A stretch of DNA of 64,000 bases from Flavobacterium piscisymbiosum (GTDB lineage Bacteria > Bacteroidota > Bacteroidia > Flavobacteriales > Flavobacteriaceae), in assembly GCF_020905295.1 (NCBI RefSeq), contig NZ_JAJJMM010000001.1, positions 620,001-684,000 on the forward strand, given 5' to 3'. A program made the position numbers and the translations under genes. A model generated the notes under the pieces. It searched no databases. It worked only from the letters and a program-made list of their open reading frames with translations, and was not told the DNA's origin. Positions 51,321 to 59,468 of this stretch are shown one piece after another; within the stretch, counting starts at the first letter, position 1, and every line of letters starts with the position of its first letter.

Positions 51321-52322
51321 ATGGTATTAGTAACTGGAGGAACAGGTTTAGTAGGTGCACATTTATTACTTCATTTAATTGAAAATGGAGAAAATGTCAG
51401 GGCCATTTATCGAAACCAAAACAACATTCAAAAAACAAAATCAGTTTTTAAACTATATAAAAAAGGAGGTTTATTCGAAAAGATCAATTGGCTTGAAGCC
51501 GATATTCTTGATGTTCCTTCACTAGAAACTGCTTTTATCGATATTGACTACGTTTATCATTGTGCGGCTCTAATTTCTTTTGATCCTAAAGATGAAGATG
51601 CTTTAAGAAAAACTAATATAGAAGGAACAGCCAATATGGTTAATTTTTCTATTGCCAAAGGAATAAAGAAATTTTGCTACGTAAGCTCTATAGCCGCTTT
51701 AGGAGATATAGCACCACACGAAACTTATATTACCGAAGAAACCGACTGGAATCCTGAGAAACCCCACAGCGATTATGCGATTTCTAAATATGGTGCCGAA
51801 ATGGAAGTTTGGCGTGCACTTCAGGAAGGTTTAGATATTATTATTATAAATCCGGGTGTAATTTTAGGACCAATTGCAGCAACAAAAATTTTCGATGAAG
51901 GAAGTGTCGAATTGTACCGAAAAGTAGCCAACGGACTTTCGTTCTATACTCTTGGAAGTACCGGTTTTATTGCCGTAGACGATGTGGTTCGAATTGCACA
52001 TGAATTAATGAAAAGCGGCATCAAAAACGAGCGTTTTCCTTTAATTGCTGACAATATTGTTTTTCAGGATATTCTAAACACAATTGCTGATACTTTAAAA
52101 GTAAAAAGACCCAAAACTCATGCTAAACCGTTATTAATGAATTTTCTTTGGATGGCAGATTTGACATTCTCTACTTTGTTTTTTCAAAAGAGGCGTCTCA
52201 CAAAAGCAACTGCAAAAGCTTCTTATTCTAAGAACTTGTACTCGAATGAAAAAATAAAAACCGCTCTGGGAACGGTTTTTTTAGATGTACATCAATACAT
52301 AAAAGATATTTCGAGGTTATAA
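51321..52322 (+). CDS. NAD-dependent epimerase/dehydratase family protein
   Basis: 333 residues of the extended short-chain dehydrogenase type. MVLVTGGTGLVGAHLLLHL holds the NAD motif TGGTGLVG at 5-12. The catalytic YAISKYGAE gives Tyr-x-x-x-Lys, and CYVSSIAALGD the serine. The C-terminal part is open for substrate, which cannot be named. Its last 6 bases overlap the end of the convergent DUF4296 gene, and a terminator-like hairpin lies within its last codons. Confidence 0.9.
   Translation: MVLVTGGTGLVGAHLLLHLIENGENVRAIYRNQNNIQKTKSVFKLYKKGGLFEKINWLEADILDVPSLETAFIDIDYVYHCAALISFDPKDEDALRKTNIEGTANMVNFSIAKGIKKFCYVSSIAALGDIAPHETYITEETDWNPEKPHSDYAISKYGAEMEVWRALQEGLDIIIINPGVILGPIAATKIFDEGSVELYRKVANGLSFYTLGSTGFIAVDDVVRIAHELMKSGIKNERFPLIADNIVFQDILNTIADTLKVKRPKTHAKPLLMNFLWMADLTFSTLFFQKRRLTKATAKASYSKNLYSNEKIKTALGTVFLDVHQYIKDISRL
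52255..52284. terminator. Bidirectional terminator inside the 3' end of the epimerase gene
   Basis: AAAAACCG and CGGTTTTTTT pair around CTCTGGGAA, with A- and T-rich flanks on either side, so the hairpin can end transcription both ways. It lies within the last 20 codons of the epimerase gene and about 35 bases past the stop of the convergent DUF4296 gene, so it most likely ends the pyrC operon transcript. Confidence 0.6.
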
Positions 52323-52808
52323 AACTATCTTTTTTTTTCTTGATTGTATTAATTGTTTTATCGGATCGATATTTATTTGCTGTTTTACAGGTTTCTTAAT
52401 CGCTTCTTTAATAGAATAATCTTTTTCTTTCTTTTTCTTTTCTTTAGCTGCTTTTTTATCTTCGATTTTTACAATCGAATCTGTAGCTCTTTGATTTACA
52501 GCCAATCGCTTACCAATTTCATCAAACATTTCCTTGTATGCTTCATAATCGGTTGCGTAATACATATTGCTTTGGGCAAACTGTAAACTGTCGACTTTAT
52601 ACTTTTTCAAAATAAACTTTGTTGGATCAGTATCAATTGAATCTAACGAAAGCGGATTTTGATATTTCATCGCATCCAAAAGAGATAAATCATACATAAT
52701 ATCGATCATCTTTCCTCTCTCTATAAGTTTTGCAGGTTGTTTGACCAACTCTTTTTTACAACTTACAGAAAGAAACAAAACCAATATTATTACTATACAA
52801 TTCTTCAT
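52317..52808 (-). CDS. DUF4296 lipoprotein
   Basis: 163 residues. Signal with lipobox LFLSVSCKKEL. The domain ERGKMIDIMYDLSLLDAMKYQNPLSLDSIDTDPTKFILKKYKVDSLQFAQSNMYYATDYEAYKEMFDEI matches DUF4296 of Bacteroidota. The tail is strongly basic (KKAAKEKKKKEKD, then KPVKQQINIDPIKQLIQSRKKK). Function unknown. It lies 9 bases after pyrC in an operon with the mannosyltransferase gene. Confidence 0.88.
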   Translation of the reverse strand: MKNCIVIILVLFLSVSCKKELVKQPAKLIERGKMIDIMYDLSLLDAMKYQNPLSLDSIDTDPTKFILKKYKVDSLQFAQSNMYYATDYEAYKEMFDEIGKRLAVNQRATDSIVKIEDKKAAKEKKKKEKDYSIKEAIKKPVKQQINIDPIKQLIQSRKKKIVL

Positions 52809-52817
52809 TTCAGCTTT

Positions 52818-54164
52818 TTATCTATCAAACAATAATCTTTTTCCGTTGCGCAGGTCTTTTACTTTAAAATTATTATAAACCAATTCACCATTTACAAAAG
52901 TATGTGTAATTCTTGATTTAAAAGTAAAATTTTCAAAAGGTGACCATCCGCATTTTGCAAGGATATTTTCTGGTTTTACGCTCCAAGGCAAACTTGGATT
53001 TACAATTACCAAATCAGCAAAATAACCTTCTCTTATAAAACCTCTTTTTTCGATTTTGAAAATCTTAGCCGGATTGTGGCACATTTTCTCTACGATTTTT
53101 TCTACAGTAATTTTTCCCTGGTGATGCGCTTCGAACATTGCCACAACTGCATGTTGTACAAGTGGCCCTCCAGAAGGAGCATTCAAATACGATTGCATTT
53201 TTTCCTCTTTTGTATGAGGCGCGTGATCTGTAGCTATTACATCAATACGACCATCGTTTAAAGCTTTCCAAAGCTCAGCTCTGTCCTGGGCAGTTTTTAC
53301 AGCAGGGTTCCATTTGATGAAATTTCCTTTTATTTTATAATCTTCATCGGTAAACCAAAGATGATGTACACAAACCTCAGCAGTAATTTTTTTATCTTCT
53401 AAAGGAATTTTATTCGTAAACAATTCCATTTCTTTCGCAGTTGAAAGGTGAAAGATATGCAAACGGGCTCCCGTTTTCTTTGCTAATGCCACAGCTTTTG
53501 ATGATGAAATATAACAAGCCTCGGCACTACGAATCAAATGATGCGCTGTTACCGGAACATCATCACCATATTGCTCTTTAAAAGCGGCAAGGTTATTCTG
53601 AATCGTAGTTTCATCTTCGCAATGCACAGCAATTAACATGGGCGTGCTTGAGAATATTTTTTCTAAAGTCGCTTCGTTATCTACCAACATATTTCCGGTA
53701 GACGATCCTAAGAAAATCTTGATTCCGGCAACATTTTTCGGGTTAGTTTTTAGAACTTCCTCCAGATTATCATTGGTTGCCCCCATCATAAACGAATAAT
53801 TCGCAAATGATTTCACGGCAGCAATTTGGTATTTATCTTCTAAAATTTCCTGAGTAACCGCATTAGGAACCGTATTAGGCTGTTCGATAAAAGAAGTAAT
53901 TCCTCCCGCAACCGCAGCTCTCGATTCTGATTCGATATCTCCTTTATGTGTTAATCCCGGTTCTCTAAAATGCACCTGATCATCGATTGCGCCCGGCATT
54001 AAATAACTTCCTTCGGCATCAATCACTTTACAATCAGATGTTTTTAAGCTAATGCTGTCTGCAACTTCAACGATCAAATCGTTTTCGATCAGGACATCAC
54101 CTTCAAAAATAGATCCTTCGTTTACAATTTTAGCATTCTTTATTAAAATCCTGTTCATCGCCAT
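52818..54164 (-). CDS. pyrC: Dihydroorotase
   Basis: Closes carbamoyl-aspartate to dihydroorotate in pyrimidine synthesis. 448 residues of the amidohydrolase fold (type I-like, long form). The metal motif is GAIDDQVHFREPG near 57-69, with further ligands in VHCEDE, HIFHLST and VIATDHAPH near 310. The substrate arginine is in HFREPG. The start may be ATG 54164 or the third codon (MNRIL). It is the middle gene of a three-gene operon. Confidence 0.94.
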   Translation of the reverse strand: MAMNRILIKNAKIVNEGSIFEGDVLIENDLIVEVADSISLKTSDCKVIDAEGSYLMPGAIDDQVHFREPGLTHKGDIESESRAAVAGGITSFIEQPNTVPNAVTQEILEDKYQIAAVKSFANYSFMMGATNDNLEEVLKTNPKNVAGIKIFLGSSTGNMLVDNEATLEKIFSSTPMLIAVHCEDETTIQNNLAAFKEQYGDDVPVTAHHLIRSAEACYISSSKAVALAKKTGARLHIFHLSTAKEMELFTNKIPLEDKKITAEVCVHHLWFTDEDYKIKGNFIKWNPAVKTAQDRAELWKALNDGRIDVIATDHAPHTKEEKMQSYLNAPSGGPLVQHAVVAMFEAHHQGKITVEKIVEKMCHNPAKIFKIEKRGFIREGYFADLVIVNPSLPWSVKPENILAKCGWSPFENFTFKSRITHTFVNGELVYNNFKVKDLRNGKRLLFDR

Positions 54165-54171
54165 TGTGGTA

Positions 54172-54897
54172 TTATAAGGTATTAACTAATTTTTTTAATC
54201 TAAGGGAAATTACACCCAGAATAGCTTCTTTGATAATAGCATTGCTCATTTTCGAAACTCCCTTGGTTCTGTCTGTAAAGATAATTGGAACTTCGGTAAT
54301 TTGAAATTTAGCACAATAAGTCCTGTATTTCATTTCGATCTGAAAAGCATAACCTACAAATTTTATTTTATTAAGATTGATCTTTTCCAACACCTCTCTT
54401 TTATAGCAAACAAAACCTGCCGTGGCATCATGAATTTTCATTCCGGTAATAAACTTCACATAAACAGAGGCAAAATAAGACATTAAAACACGACTCAATG
54501 GCCAGTTTACCACATTTACACCTGTTACATAACGAGAGCCAATAGCCAGATCTGCCCCACCAAAATGGCAAGCATCAAATAATTTCTCAAGATCATTGGG
54601 GTTATGCGAAAAATCGGCATCCATTTCAAAAATGTAATCGTATTTGCGTTCAAGGGCCCATTTAAAACCATGAACATAAGCAGTACCTAAACCTGATTTT
54701 TTGGCTCTTTTTTCTAAAAACAACCTATCAGGAAATTCTTCCTGCAAAGCAATTACCTTATTTGCCGTAAAATCCGGCGAATTATCATCGATAATTAAAA
54801 GATGAAAAGGTTTGTGCTGAGAGAGTACAGCTCTAACTATACTTTCTATATTTTCAATTTCGTTATAAGTGGGGATTATGACAATACAATCATTCAT
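54172..54897 (-). CDS. Polyprenol monophosphomannose synthase-like glycosyltransferase
   Basis: 241 residues of family GT2, starting at ATG 54895-54897 (MNDCIVIIPTYNEIENIESIV). IIDDNSPDFTANKV and FEMDADFSHNP give the nucleotide-sugar and DxD motifs; GSRYVTGVNVVNWPLSRVLMS and ATAGFVCYKREVL are typical of DPM1-like enzymes. It probably transfers mannose to a lipid carrier for glycoprotein or glycolipid synthesis. A TACTTTTG -7 element lies at 54918-54925, supporting this start over 54915. Confidence 0.9.
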   Translation of the reverse strand: MNDCIVIIPTYNEIENIESIVRAVLSQHKPFHLLIIDDNSPDFTANKVIALQEEFPDRLFLEKRAKKSGLGTAYVHGFKWALERKYDYIFEMDADFSHNPNDLEKLFDACHFGGADLAIGSRYVTGVNVVNWPLSRVLMSYFASVYVKFITGMKIHDATAGFVCYKREVLEKINLNKIKFVGYAFQIEMKYRTYCAKFQITEVPIIFTDRTKGVSKMSNAIIKEAILGVISLRLKKLVNTL

Positions 54898-54917
54898 TTT
54901 TCGGAGTAATTTCACCG

Positions 54918-54925
54918 CAAAAGTA
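54918..54925 (-). promoter_or_regulatory. -7 element of the mannosyltransferase-pyrC operon
   Basis: TACTTTTG on the minus strand, a full match to TAnnTTTG, 20 bases before the ATG at 54897. Confidence 0.65.
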
Positions 54926-54987
54926 AACTTTTTATGGCATTTGATTCATAATAAATTTATAATAAAAGTATTGAAACAAAAAATTAC

Positions 54988-54995
54988 TAATTTTG
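54988..54995 (+). promoter_or_regulatory. -7 element of the DUF4271 gene, near-leaderless
   Basis: TAATTTTG, a full match to TAnnTTTG. The ATG at 55003 lies only 7 bases past it, where transcription itself should begin. Confidence 0.6.
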
Positions 54996-55002
54996 TATCG
55001 TT

Positions 55003-55695
55003 ATGATTGAACAACTTCACCCTCGAATTATCGAAAACAAAGACTGGGCAACACTTTTATTTGTGTTGACTTTTGCTGTTGTTGCTATGACTAAATCAGC
55101 TTATGAAACCAGATTTAGTGAATTTAGCAAGCTTATTTTCTCAGACAAATACGCAAAAATTTATCGTGATAACAACCATCTAAAAAGTAGTTTTACAGTT
55201 GGTTTGTTTTTTGTACAAGTTATTTCGTATGCTTTTTTCATTCAGTTGACAATGCATATTTTTTCAGAGAATGCTAAAACTGGAATTTATGATGTTTCAA
55301 AAACCGACTGGATTCTGTTTATTCAAATCGCCACATTTTTACTTTACTTTATTTTAGCGAAGTTTTTAATCGAAAAAATTGTAGCAACTTCATTCAATAT
55401 TGATGAGTTTGCCGACCTTTTTAACTTACAAAAAGTTACATACAGAACTTATATTGGCGTTTTAGTGCTTCCTATTAATGCCATTTTGTTTTATTATGAC
55501 AATATTCCTAAAATTATACCGCTCATAATCATAGGTATTTCGCTATGTATCAGTCTTTACTCATATTTTATTTCAATAAAAACATATCAAAACGCAATAA
55601 TCAGCAAGTTATTTTATTTTATTTTATATCTTTGCGCTCTTGAAATAGCACCTTATTATTTTCTCTATTATTGGATTACAAAAGTAAGTGCTTAG
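55003..55695 (+). CDS. DUF4271 membrane protein
   Basis: 230 residues with about six hydrophobic segments (LLFVLTFAVVAMTKSAY, VGLFFVQVISYAFFI, ILFIQIATFLLYFILA and others). The family is limited to Bacteroidota and is regularly next to hemD, as here: the hemD start is 15 bases past this stop. That pairing suggests a shared need rather than a known reaction. The ATG at 55003 is the first possible start after the -7 element. Confidence 0.88.
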   Translation: MIEQLHPRIIENKDWATLLFVLTFAVVAMTKSAYETRFSEFSKLIFSDKYAKIYRDNNHLKSSFTVGLFFVQVISYAFFIQLTMHIFSENAKTGIYDVSKTDWILFIQIATFLLYFILAKFLIEKIVATSFNIDEFADLFNLQKVTYRTYIGVLVLPINAILFYYDNIPKIIPLIIIGISLCISLYSYFISIKTYQNAIISKLFYFILYLCALEIAPYYFLYYWITKVSA

Positions 55696-55709
55696 AAAAA
55701 GTTTACAAT

Positions 55710-56459
55710 ATGAAAGTGAAAACAATTTTGGTGTCACAGCCTGAACCTAAAGTGGAAAATTCTCCTTACTTTGAGCTCCAACAAAAACACAAAATAAAAA
55801 TTGATTTCAGACCATTTATTCATGTGGAAGGGGTTAATGCAAAAGAGATTCGATTACAAAAAATCGACCTTAATCATTATACTGCTATAATCTTGACAAG
55901 CCGTAATGCGGTAGATCATTTTTTTAGAGTAGCGGATGAAATGCGTTATAAAGTTCCTGAAGGATTGAAATATTTCTGCCAATCTGAAGCTGTTGCATTT
56001 TACCTGCAAAAGTATGTTGTGTATAGAAAACGTAAAATTTACGTTGGAGCAAAAGATTTTGCAGACTTATCACCTCTTATCAAAAAGTACAAAGACGAAA
56101 AGTTTTTGCTTCCTGCATCTGATCAACTAAATGCTGATGCTCCTATAACGTTAAACAATCTAAAAGTAGATTGGGCACAAGCTGTTTTTTACAAAACAGT
56201 AATGAGTGACTTATCTGATCTTGCAGATGTTTATTATGATGTTTTAGCATTCTTTAGTCCAACCGGAATTAAATCATTATTTAAAAACTTCCCGGACTTT
56301 AAGCAAAACGAGACCAGAATCGCTGTTTTTGGAAGCACAACTCAAAAAGAAGCTCTAGATCATGGTTTAAGAATTGATATTCTTGCTCCAACTCCGGAAA
56401 CACCTTCTATGACAATGGCTTTAGAAAAATACATTAGCGAAGCAAACAAAGGAAAATAA
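55710..56459 (+). CDS. hemD: Uroporphyrinogen-III synthase
   Basis: Closes hydroxymethylbilane to uroporphyrinogen III in heme synthesis. 249 residues from ATG 55710-55712 (MKVKTILVSQPEPKVENSPY); an open frame from 55671 overlaps the DUF4271 gene and is not needed. Typical features are ILTSRNAVDHFF near 66-77, AFFSPTGIKSLFKNFP and AVFGSTTQKEALDHGL, the two-domain pattern of this weakly conserved family. It is co-transcribed with the DUF4271 gene. Confidence 0.9.
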   Translation: MKVKTILVSQPEPKVENSPYFELQQKHKIKIDFRPFIHVEGVNAKEIRLQKIDLNHYTAIILTSRNAVDHFFRVADEMRYKVPEGLKYFCQSEAVAFYLQKYVVYRKRKIYVGAKDFADLSPLIKKYKDEKFLLPASDQLNADAPITLNNLKVDWAQAVFYKTVMSDLSDLADVYYDVLAFFSPTGIKSLFKNFPDFKQNETRIAVFGSTTQKEALDHGLRIDILAPTPETPSMTMALEKYISEANKGK

Positions 56460-56565
56460 TCCTTTTTAAATACAATATCAAAAATTCCAAATTTCAACTT
56501 TACTGTTGGGATTTGGAATTTTTTATTTTAAATCACTTTCGATTTTAAGTATCTAAACACAATCA

Positions 56566-56666
56566 TTGTCATCCCGAACTAGGGATCTCCGTAAGAAAAT
56601 CCGTAAAGTAAACTACCTGTCTTTCTCGAGCTACTCGCGGAGATCCCTCGTTCCTCGGGATGACAA
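56566..56666. repeat. Degenerate inverted repeat, TTGTCATCCCGA..TCGGGATGACAA
   Basis: Outer arms TTGTCATCCCGA (56566-56577) and TCGGGATGACAA (56655-56666) are perfect; GGGATCTCCG and CGGAGATCCC pair inside them. It resembles the 10812-10915 element in layout and in the words GTCAT, GGAGAT and TCGTTCCTCG. Confidence 0.8.
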
Positions 56667-56699
56667 ACTATACGATAATACTGTTATGAAAACAGATGT

Positions 56700-56800
56700 C
56701 CTAGCCCCGATAGAAGAGAAAATCCTTTTGTAGCGGTCCCGATAGCTATCGGGAGCCACAAAAGATTGGAACGGATAGCGGGATTAGCTCCTGAAAAAAA
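56700..56800. repeat. CTAGCCCCGAT..AGCTCCT repeat, second full copy
   Basis: CTAGCCCCGATAGAAGAG at the left and AGCGGGATTAGCTCCT at the right match the 14433-14520 copy. The central hairpin here is CCCGATAGCTATCGGG instead of GTGCCG..CGGCAC. The rest of the 56460-57065 gap holds AT-rich filler and the Lrp-type promoter. Confidence 0.8.
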
Positions 56801-57010
56801 GTTTGGTTTTATCATAGAAATCGGCATGACAAAAATGCGCATAATAACTTTGAACATAAACATTTGTCAAAGTCCCCTTTGTTCTTTATTTAAATTTCAC
56901 ATTTTAAGAACTTCTCTTTATTTTCTTAATCTCTTAATGGTGAAAAAAAACTCAACGCTGAGAAAAATAATTCAAATCTTGATTTTTTAAATATTTTAAA
57001 GTTTTATTCC

Positions 57011-57018
57011 TAAATTTG
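57011..57018 (+). promoter_or_regulatory. -7 element of the Lrp/AsnC-type gene
   Basis: TAAATTTG, a full match to TAnnTTTG, 47 bases before the ATG at 57066. Confidence 0.65.
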
Positions 57019-57065
57019 ATTTCTATTTTAAACCAAATCATCTAAATAAGTTTCAAACCACAACT

Positions 57066-57536
57066 ATGAAAATCAACTCCCTTTTAATTGAAATTGACGG
57101 TATCGATAAAGAAATCCTGCGTTACTTAATGGATGATGCCAGAAAACCCATTTTGCAAATCGCCAATAAAATAGGCATTTCAGGAGCTGCGATTCATCAG
57201 CGTTTAAAGAAACTGGAACAATCGGGCGTTATATCAGGTTCTAAATTTACCGTAAACCCAAAAGTTTTAGGATACAATACTATGGCTTTCATTGGTGTTT
57301 ATCTGGACAAAGCTTCCCGAAACTCCGAAGCCGTAAAAGATCTGAAAAAAATCCCCGAAGTTCTCGAATGTCACTATACAACCGGAAACTGGTCTGTATT
57401 AATAAAAATCATTTGTCGCGACAACGAACATTTAATGCAGCTTTTAAACACTAAAATTCAGGCTATAGAAGGTGTTTCAAGAACCGAAACATTTATTTCG
57501 CTGGATCAACAAATTGACAGACAAATTCAACTTTAA
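57066..57536 (+). CDS. Lrp/AsnC family transcriptional regulator
   Basis: 156 residues. An N-terminal winged helix-turn-helix (IDKEILRYLMDDARKPILQIANKIGISGAAIHQRLKKLEQSGVI) is followed by the AsnC ligand-binding RAM domain (TMAFIGVYLDKASRNSEAVKDL, VLECHYTTGNWSVLIKIICRD). The family senses amino acids or related small molecules. No obvious target lies next to it. It is monocistronic. Confidence 0.94.
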   Translation: MKINSLLIEIDGIDKEILRYLMDDARKPILQIANKIGISGAAIHQRLKKLEQSGVISGSKFTVNPKVLGYNTMAFIGVYLDKASRNSEAVKDLKKIPEVLECHYTTGNWSVLIKIICRDNEHLMQLLNTKIQAIEGVSRTETFISLDQQIDRQIQL

Positions 57537-57698
57537 GGAAAGAAATTCCAATATAAAAAATTCCAAATTCAAATTCGAAATGAGAAGCTGGAATTCTACA
57601 TCTAGTAAACGCGGCAGGTTTTAAAACCAGTCGCGTTTAAACTGCAATTAAATTAGGCAATGTGTCAATTTGATAATAAGATAATTTACGAAACCTTT

Positions 57699-57974
57699 AT
57701 GACAAACATTAGACCCGAGATTAAAACTATTCTGTTTTTTATATTTTACTTTGTAATAGCATTTATCGCAGAAAAAACAAGCCCAAGTGGTGTTTGTACG
57801 CCAGGATTTGGCTTTTTACTGTTTTTACTTTCAATACCGGTAAGTATAATTTATTCATTAATTCTTTTTTTCAAATATCATAAATCAGAGAACAAACAAT
57901 ACTTAAACTCCGTTTTTATCATATCCGGAATTTGGGTTTTAGTATTTATCTTTTTAAGCTTCAGCAATTCATAA
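57699..57974 (+). CDS. Small membrane protein, 91 residues
   Basis: Not recognised. From ATG 57699-57701 (MTNIRPEIKTILFFIFYFVIAF) there are about three hydrophobic stretches (ILFFIFYFVIAFIA, GFGFLLFLLSIPVSIIYSLILFF, VFIISGIWVLVFIFLSF). An ATG at 57660 in the same frame would add 13 polar residues (MCQFDNKIIYETF) and cannot be excluded. It ends just before a bidirectional terminator. Confidence 0.6.
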   Translation: MTNIRPEIKTILFFIFYFVIAFIAEKTSPSGVCTPGFGFLLFLLSIPVSIIYSLILFFKYHKSENKQYLNSVFIISGIWVLVFIFLSFSNS

Positions 57975-57975
57975 A

Positions 57976-58007
57976 AAACCCGATTAGCTTTAAAACTAAT
58001 CGGGTTT
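57976..58007. terminator. Bidirectional terminator
   Basis: AAACCCGATTAG and CTAATCGGGTTT form a perfect 12-bp stem with a CTTTAAAA loop. It stands between the 91-codon gene and the convergent zinc metallopeptidase gene. Confidence 0.85.
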
Positions 58008-58042
58008 ATATCATGATCTAATTGACAAATAATCTATTTTTT

Positions 58043-58729
58043 TTAATTCCTTCTGCTTCCGGAATAAATCGAGATATAGTACAGCAACGTTGCAATTGAT
58101 CCTATAGCCGCTACAACATACGTTCTTGCAGCCCATTTTAAAGCGTCTTTTGCTCCAGCCTGTTCTTCCTGTGTCAGCATGTGTTTATTTTCTAACCAGG
58201 CAAGCGCTCTGTTGCTCGCATCGTACTCTACAGGCAACGTTATAATGGTAAACAATGTAGTTGCGGCAAAAATCACGATTCCTACCAATAGTAATTGCGG
58301 AAAAGTCCTGATCATTAAAATTCCGGCCAGCAAAATCCATTGTACATAATTTGAGGCAATACTCACAATTGGCACCAGTTTAGAACGTAAAGCCAGCCAT
58401 TCGTAACCTATAGAATGTTGCACAGCGTGACCACATTCGTGCGCCGCAACAGCCGCCGCAGCTGCATTACGATGATTGTAAACTGCCTCGCTTAAATTTA
58501 CTGTTTTATCTGAAGGATTATAATGATCTGTTAATTGTCCCGGAGTTGAGATTACTCTAACATCAGTAATTCCATTATCAGCCAACATTTTTTCGGCAAT
58601 TTCTGCACCACTCATTCCGTTTCTTAACTGTATTTTCGAATATAATTCAAACTTACTTTTGAGCTTTGAACTCACTAACCAGCTGAACAACATAATTGCT
58701 CCTGCAATAATTAAATATCCACTTCCCAT
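58043..58729 (-). CDS. Membrane zinc metallopeptidase, YugP-like
   Basis: 228 residues. HECGH at 97-101 is the HExxH-type zinc motif, in VAAHECGHAVQHSIGYEWLALRSKLVPI. An N-terminal membrane helix (residues 4-20) and about three later helices make it membrane-bound. DVRVISTPGQLTDHYNPSDKTVNLSEAVY is typical of the neutral zinc metallopeptidase family (PF04298-like). The substrate is unknown. It is monocistronic. Confidence 0.9.
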   Translation of the reverse strand: MGSGYLIIAGAIMLFSWLVSSKLKSKFELYSKIQLRNGMSGAEIAEKMLADNGITDVRVISTPGQLTDHYNPSDKTVNLSEAVYNHRNAAAAAVAAHECGHAVQHSIGYEWLALRSKLVPIVSIASNYVQWILLAGILMIRTFPQLLLVGIVIFAATTLFTIITLPVEYDASNRALAWLENKHMLTQEEQAGAKDALKWAARTYVVAAIGSIATLLYYISIYSGSRRN

Positions 58730-58832
58730 ATTTTCTTACTTTTATTTGATTGATTACTAAAGTTACAAAAGAAACTGCAATTTCTGAACCAATTTAAAAA
58801 AATGTCATTTTGGCATTTTACAGGACACTTTT

Positions 58833-59468
58833 TCAATCTAAAAGATTGTTTTTCAGCAGCAATGTTATTAATTCTGCGACATTTTTGGTTTTGTATTTTT
58901 GAAGAATATTTCGCCTGTGAGTCTGCACCGTTAAAAAGCTTAAAAAAAGTTCATCGGCAATTTCCTGGGTTTGTTTTCCTTTTGAAAGTAAAATGGCAAT
59001 ATCTTTTTCTCTTCGGCTCAAACTCGGAATAGTATCCAGATCTTCAGATAAAGGCTGACTTACGATTATTTTAACCTCATCACTAAACACAATTTCGCCT
59101 TCAATTGCTTTATTGATACAGTTTTTAAATTCATCAAACGAAGCACTTTTCAGGATATAACCATTTCCTCCATTCTGAATAAACTTCATTACTAAACTTC
59201 GTTCAGACTGACTGCTCATTCCGATAACAATTACCTGCGGAAATTTCTGTTTAATTGCTTTACATAAATCGATACCGGTTATTACCGGAAGAAAAATATC
59301 CATTAAAACCAAATCTACTTCGTTATTCTCTACATAATCCAAAAGCATAACGCCGGACTGCATTTTCTCGATAATTTCAATATTTTCTAAATCAGATAAA
59401 AGCCCTGAAATACCCGAAATCACGATAGGATGATCATCAACCACAACCATTTTATATTTTTTACTCAT
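58833..59468 (-). CDS. NarL/LuxR-type response regulator
   Basis: 211 residues. Receiver domain 1-120, phospho-acceptor aspartate in DLVLMDIFLPVITG near 56; acidic pair in VVVDDHPIVISG. The C-terminal LuxR helix-turn-helix spans about 145-205 (LSRREKDIAILLSKGKQTQEIADELFLSFLTVQTHRRNILQKYKTKN). Its start overlaps the kinase stop by 8 bases, so the pair is translationally coupled. A perfect 18-bp palindrome upstream of the kinase (61535-61552) is a likely binding site. Confidence 0.93.
   Translation of the reverse strand: MSKKYKMVVVDDHPIVISGISGLLSDLENIEIIEKMQSGVMLLDYVENNEVDLVLMDIFLPVITGIDLCKAIKQKFPQVIVIGMSSQSERSLVMKFIQNGGNGYILKSASFDEFKNCINKAIEGEIVFSDEVKIIVSQPLSEDLDTIPSLSRREKDIAILLSKGKQTQEIADELFLSFLTVQTHRRNILQKYKTKNVAELITLLLKNNLLD

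Noticed and set aside
56766..56990. Plus-strand open frame of 74 codons starting MERIAGLAPEKK
   Set aside because: It starts in the right end of the 56700-56800 repeat and continues through AT-rich filler; no promoter or conserved look.
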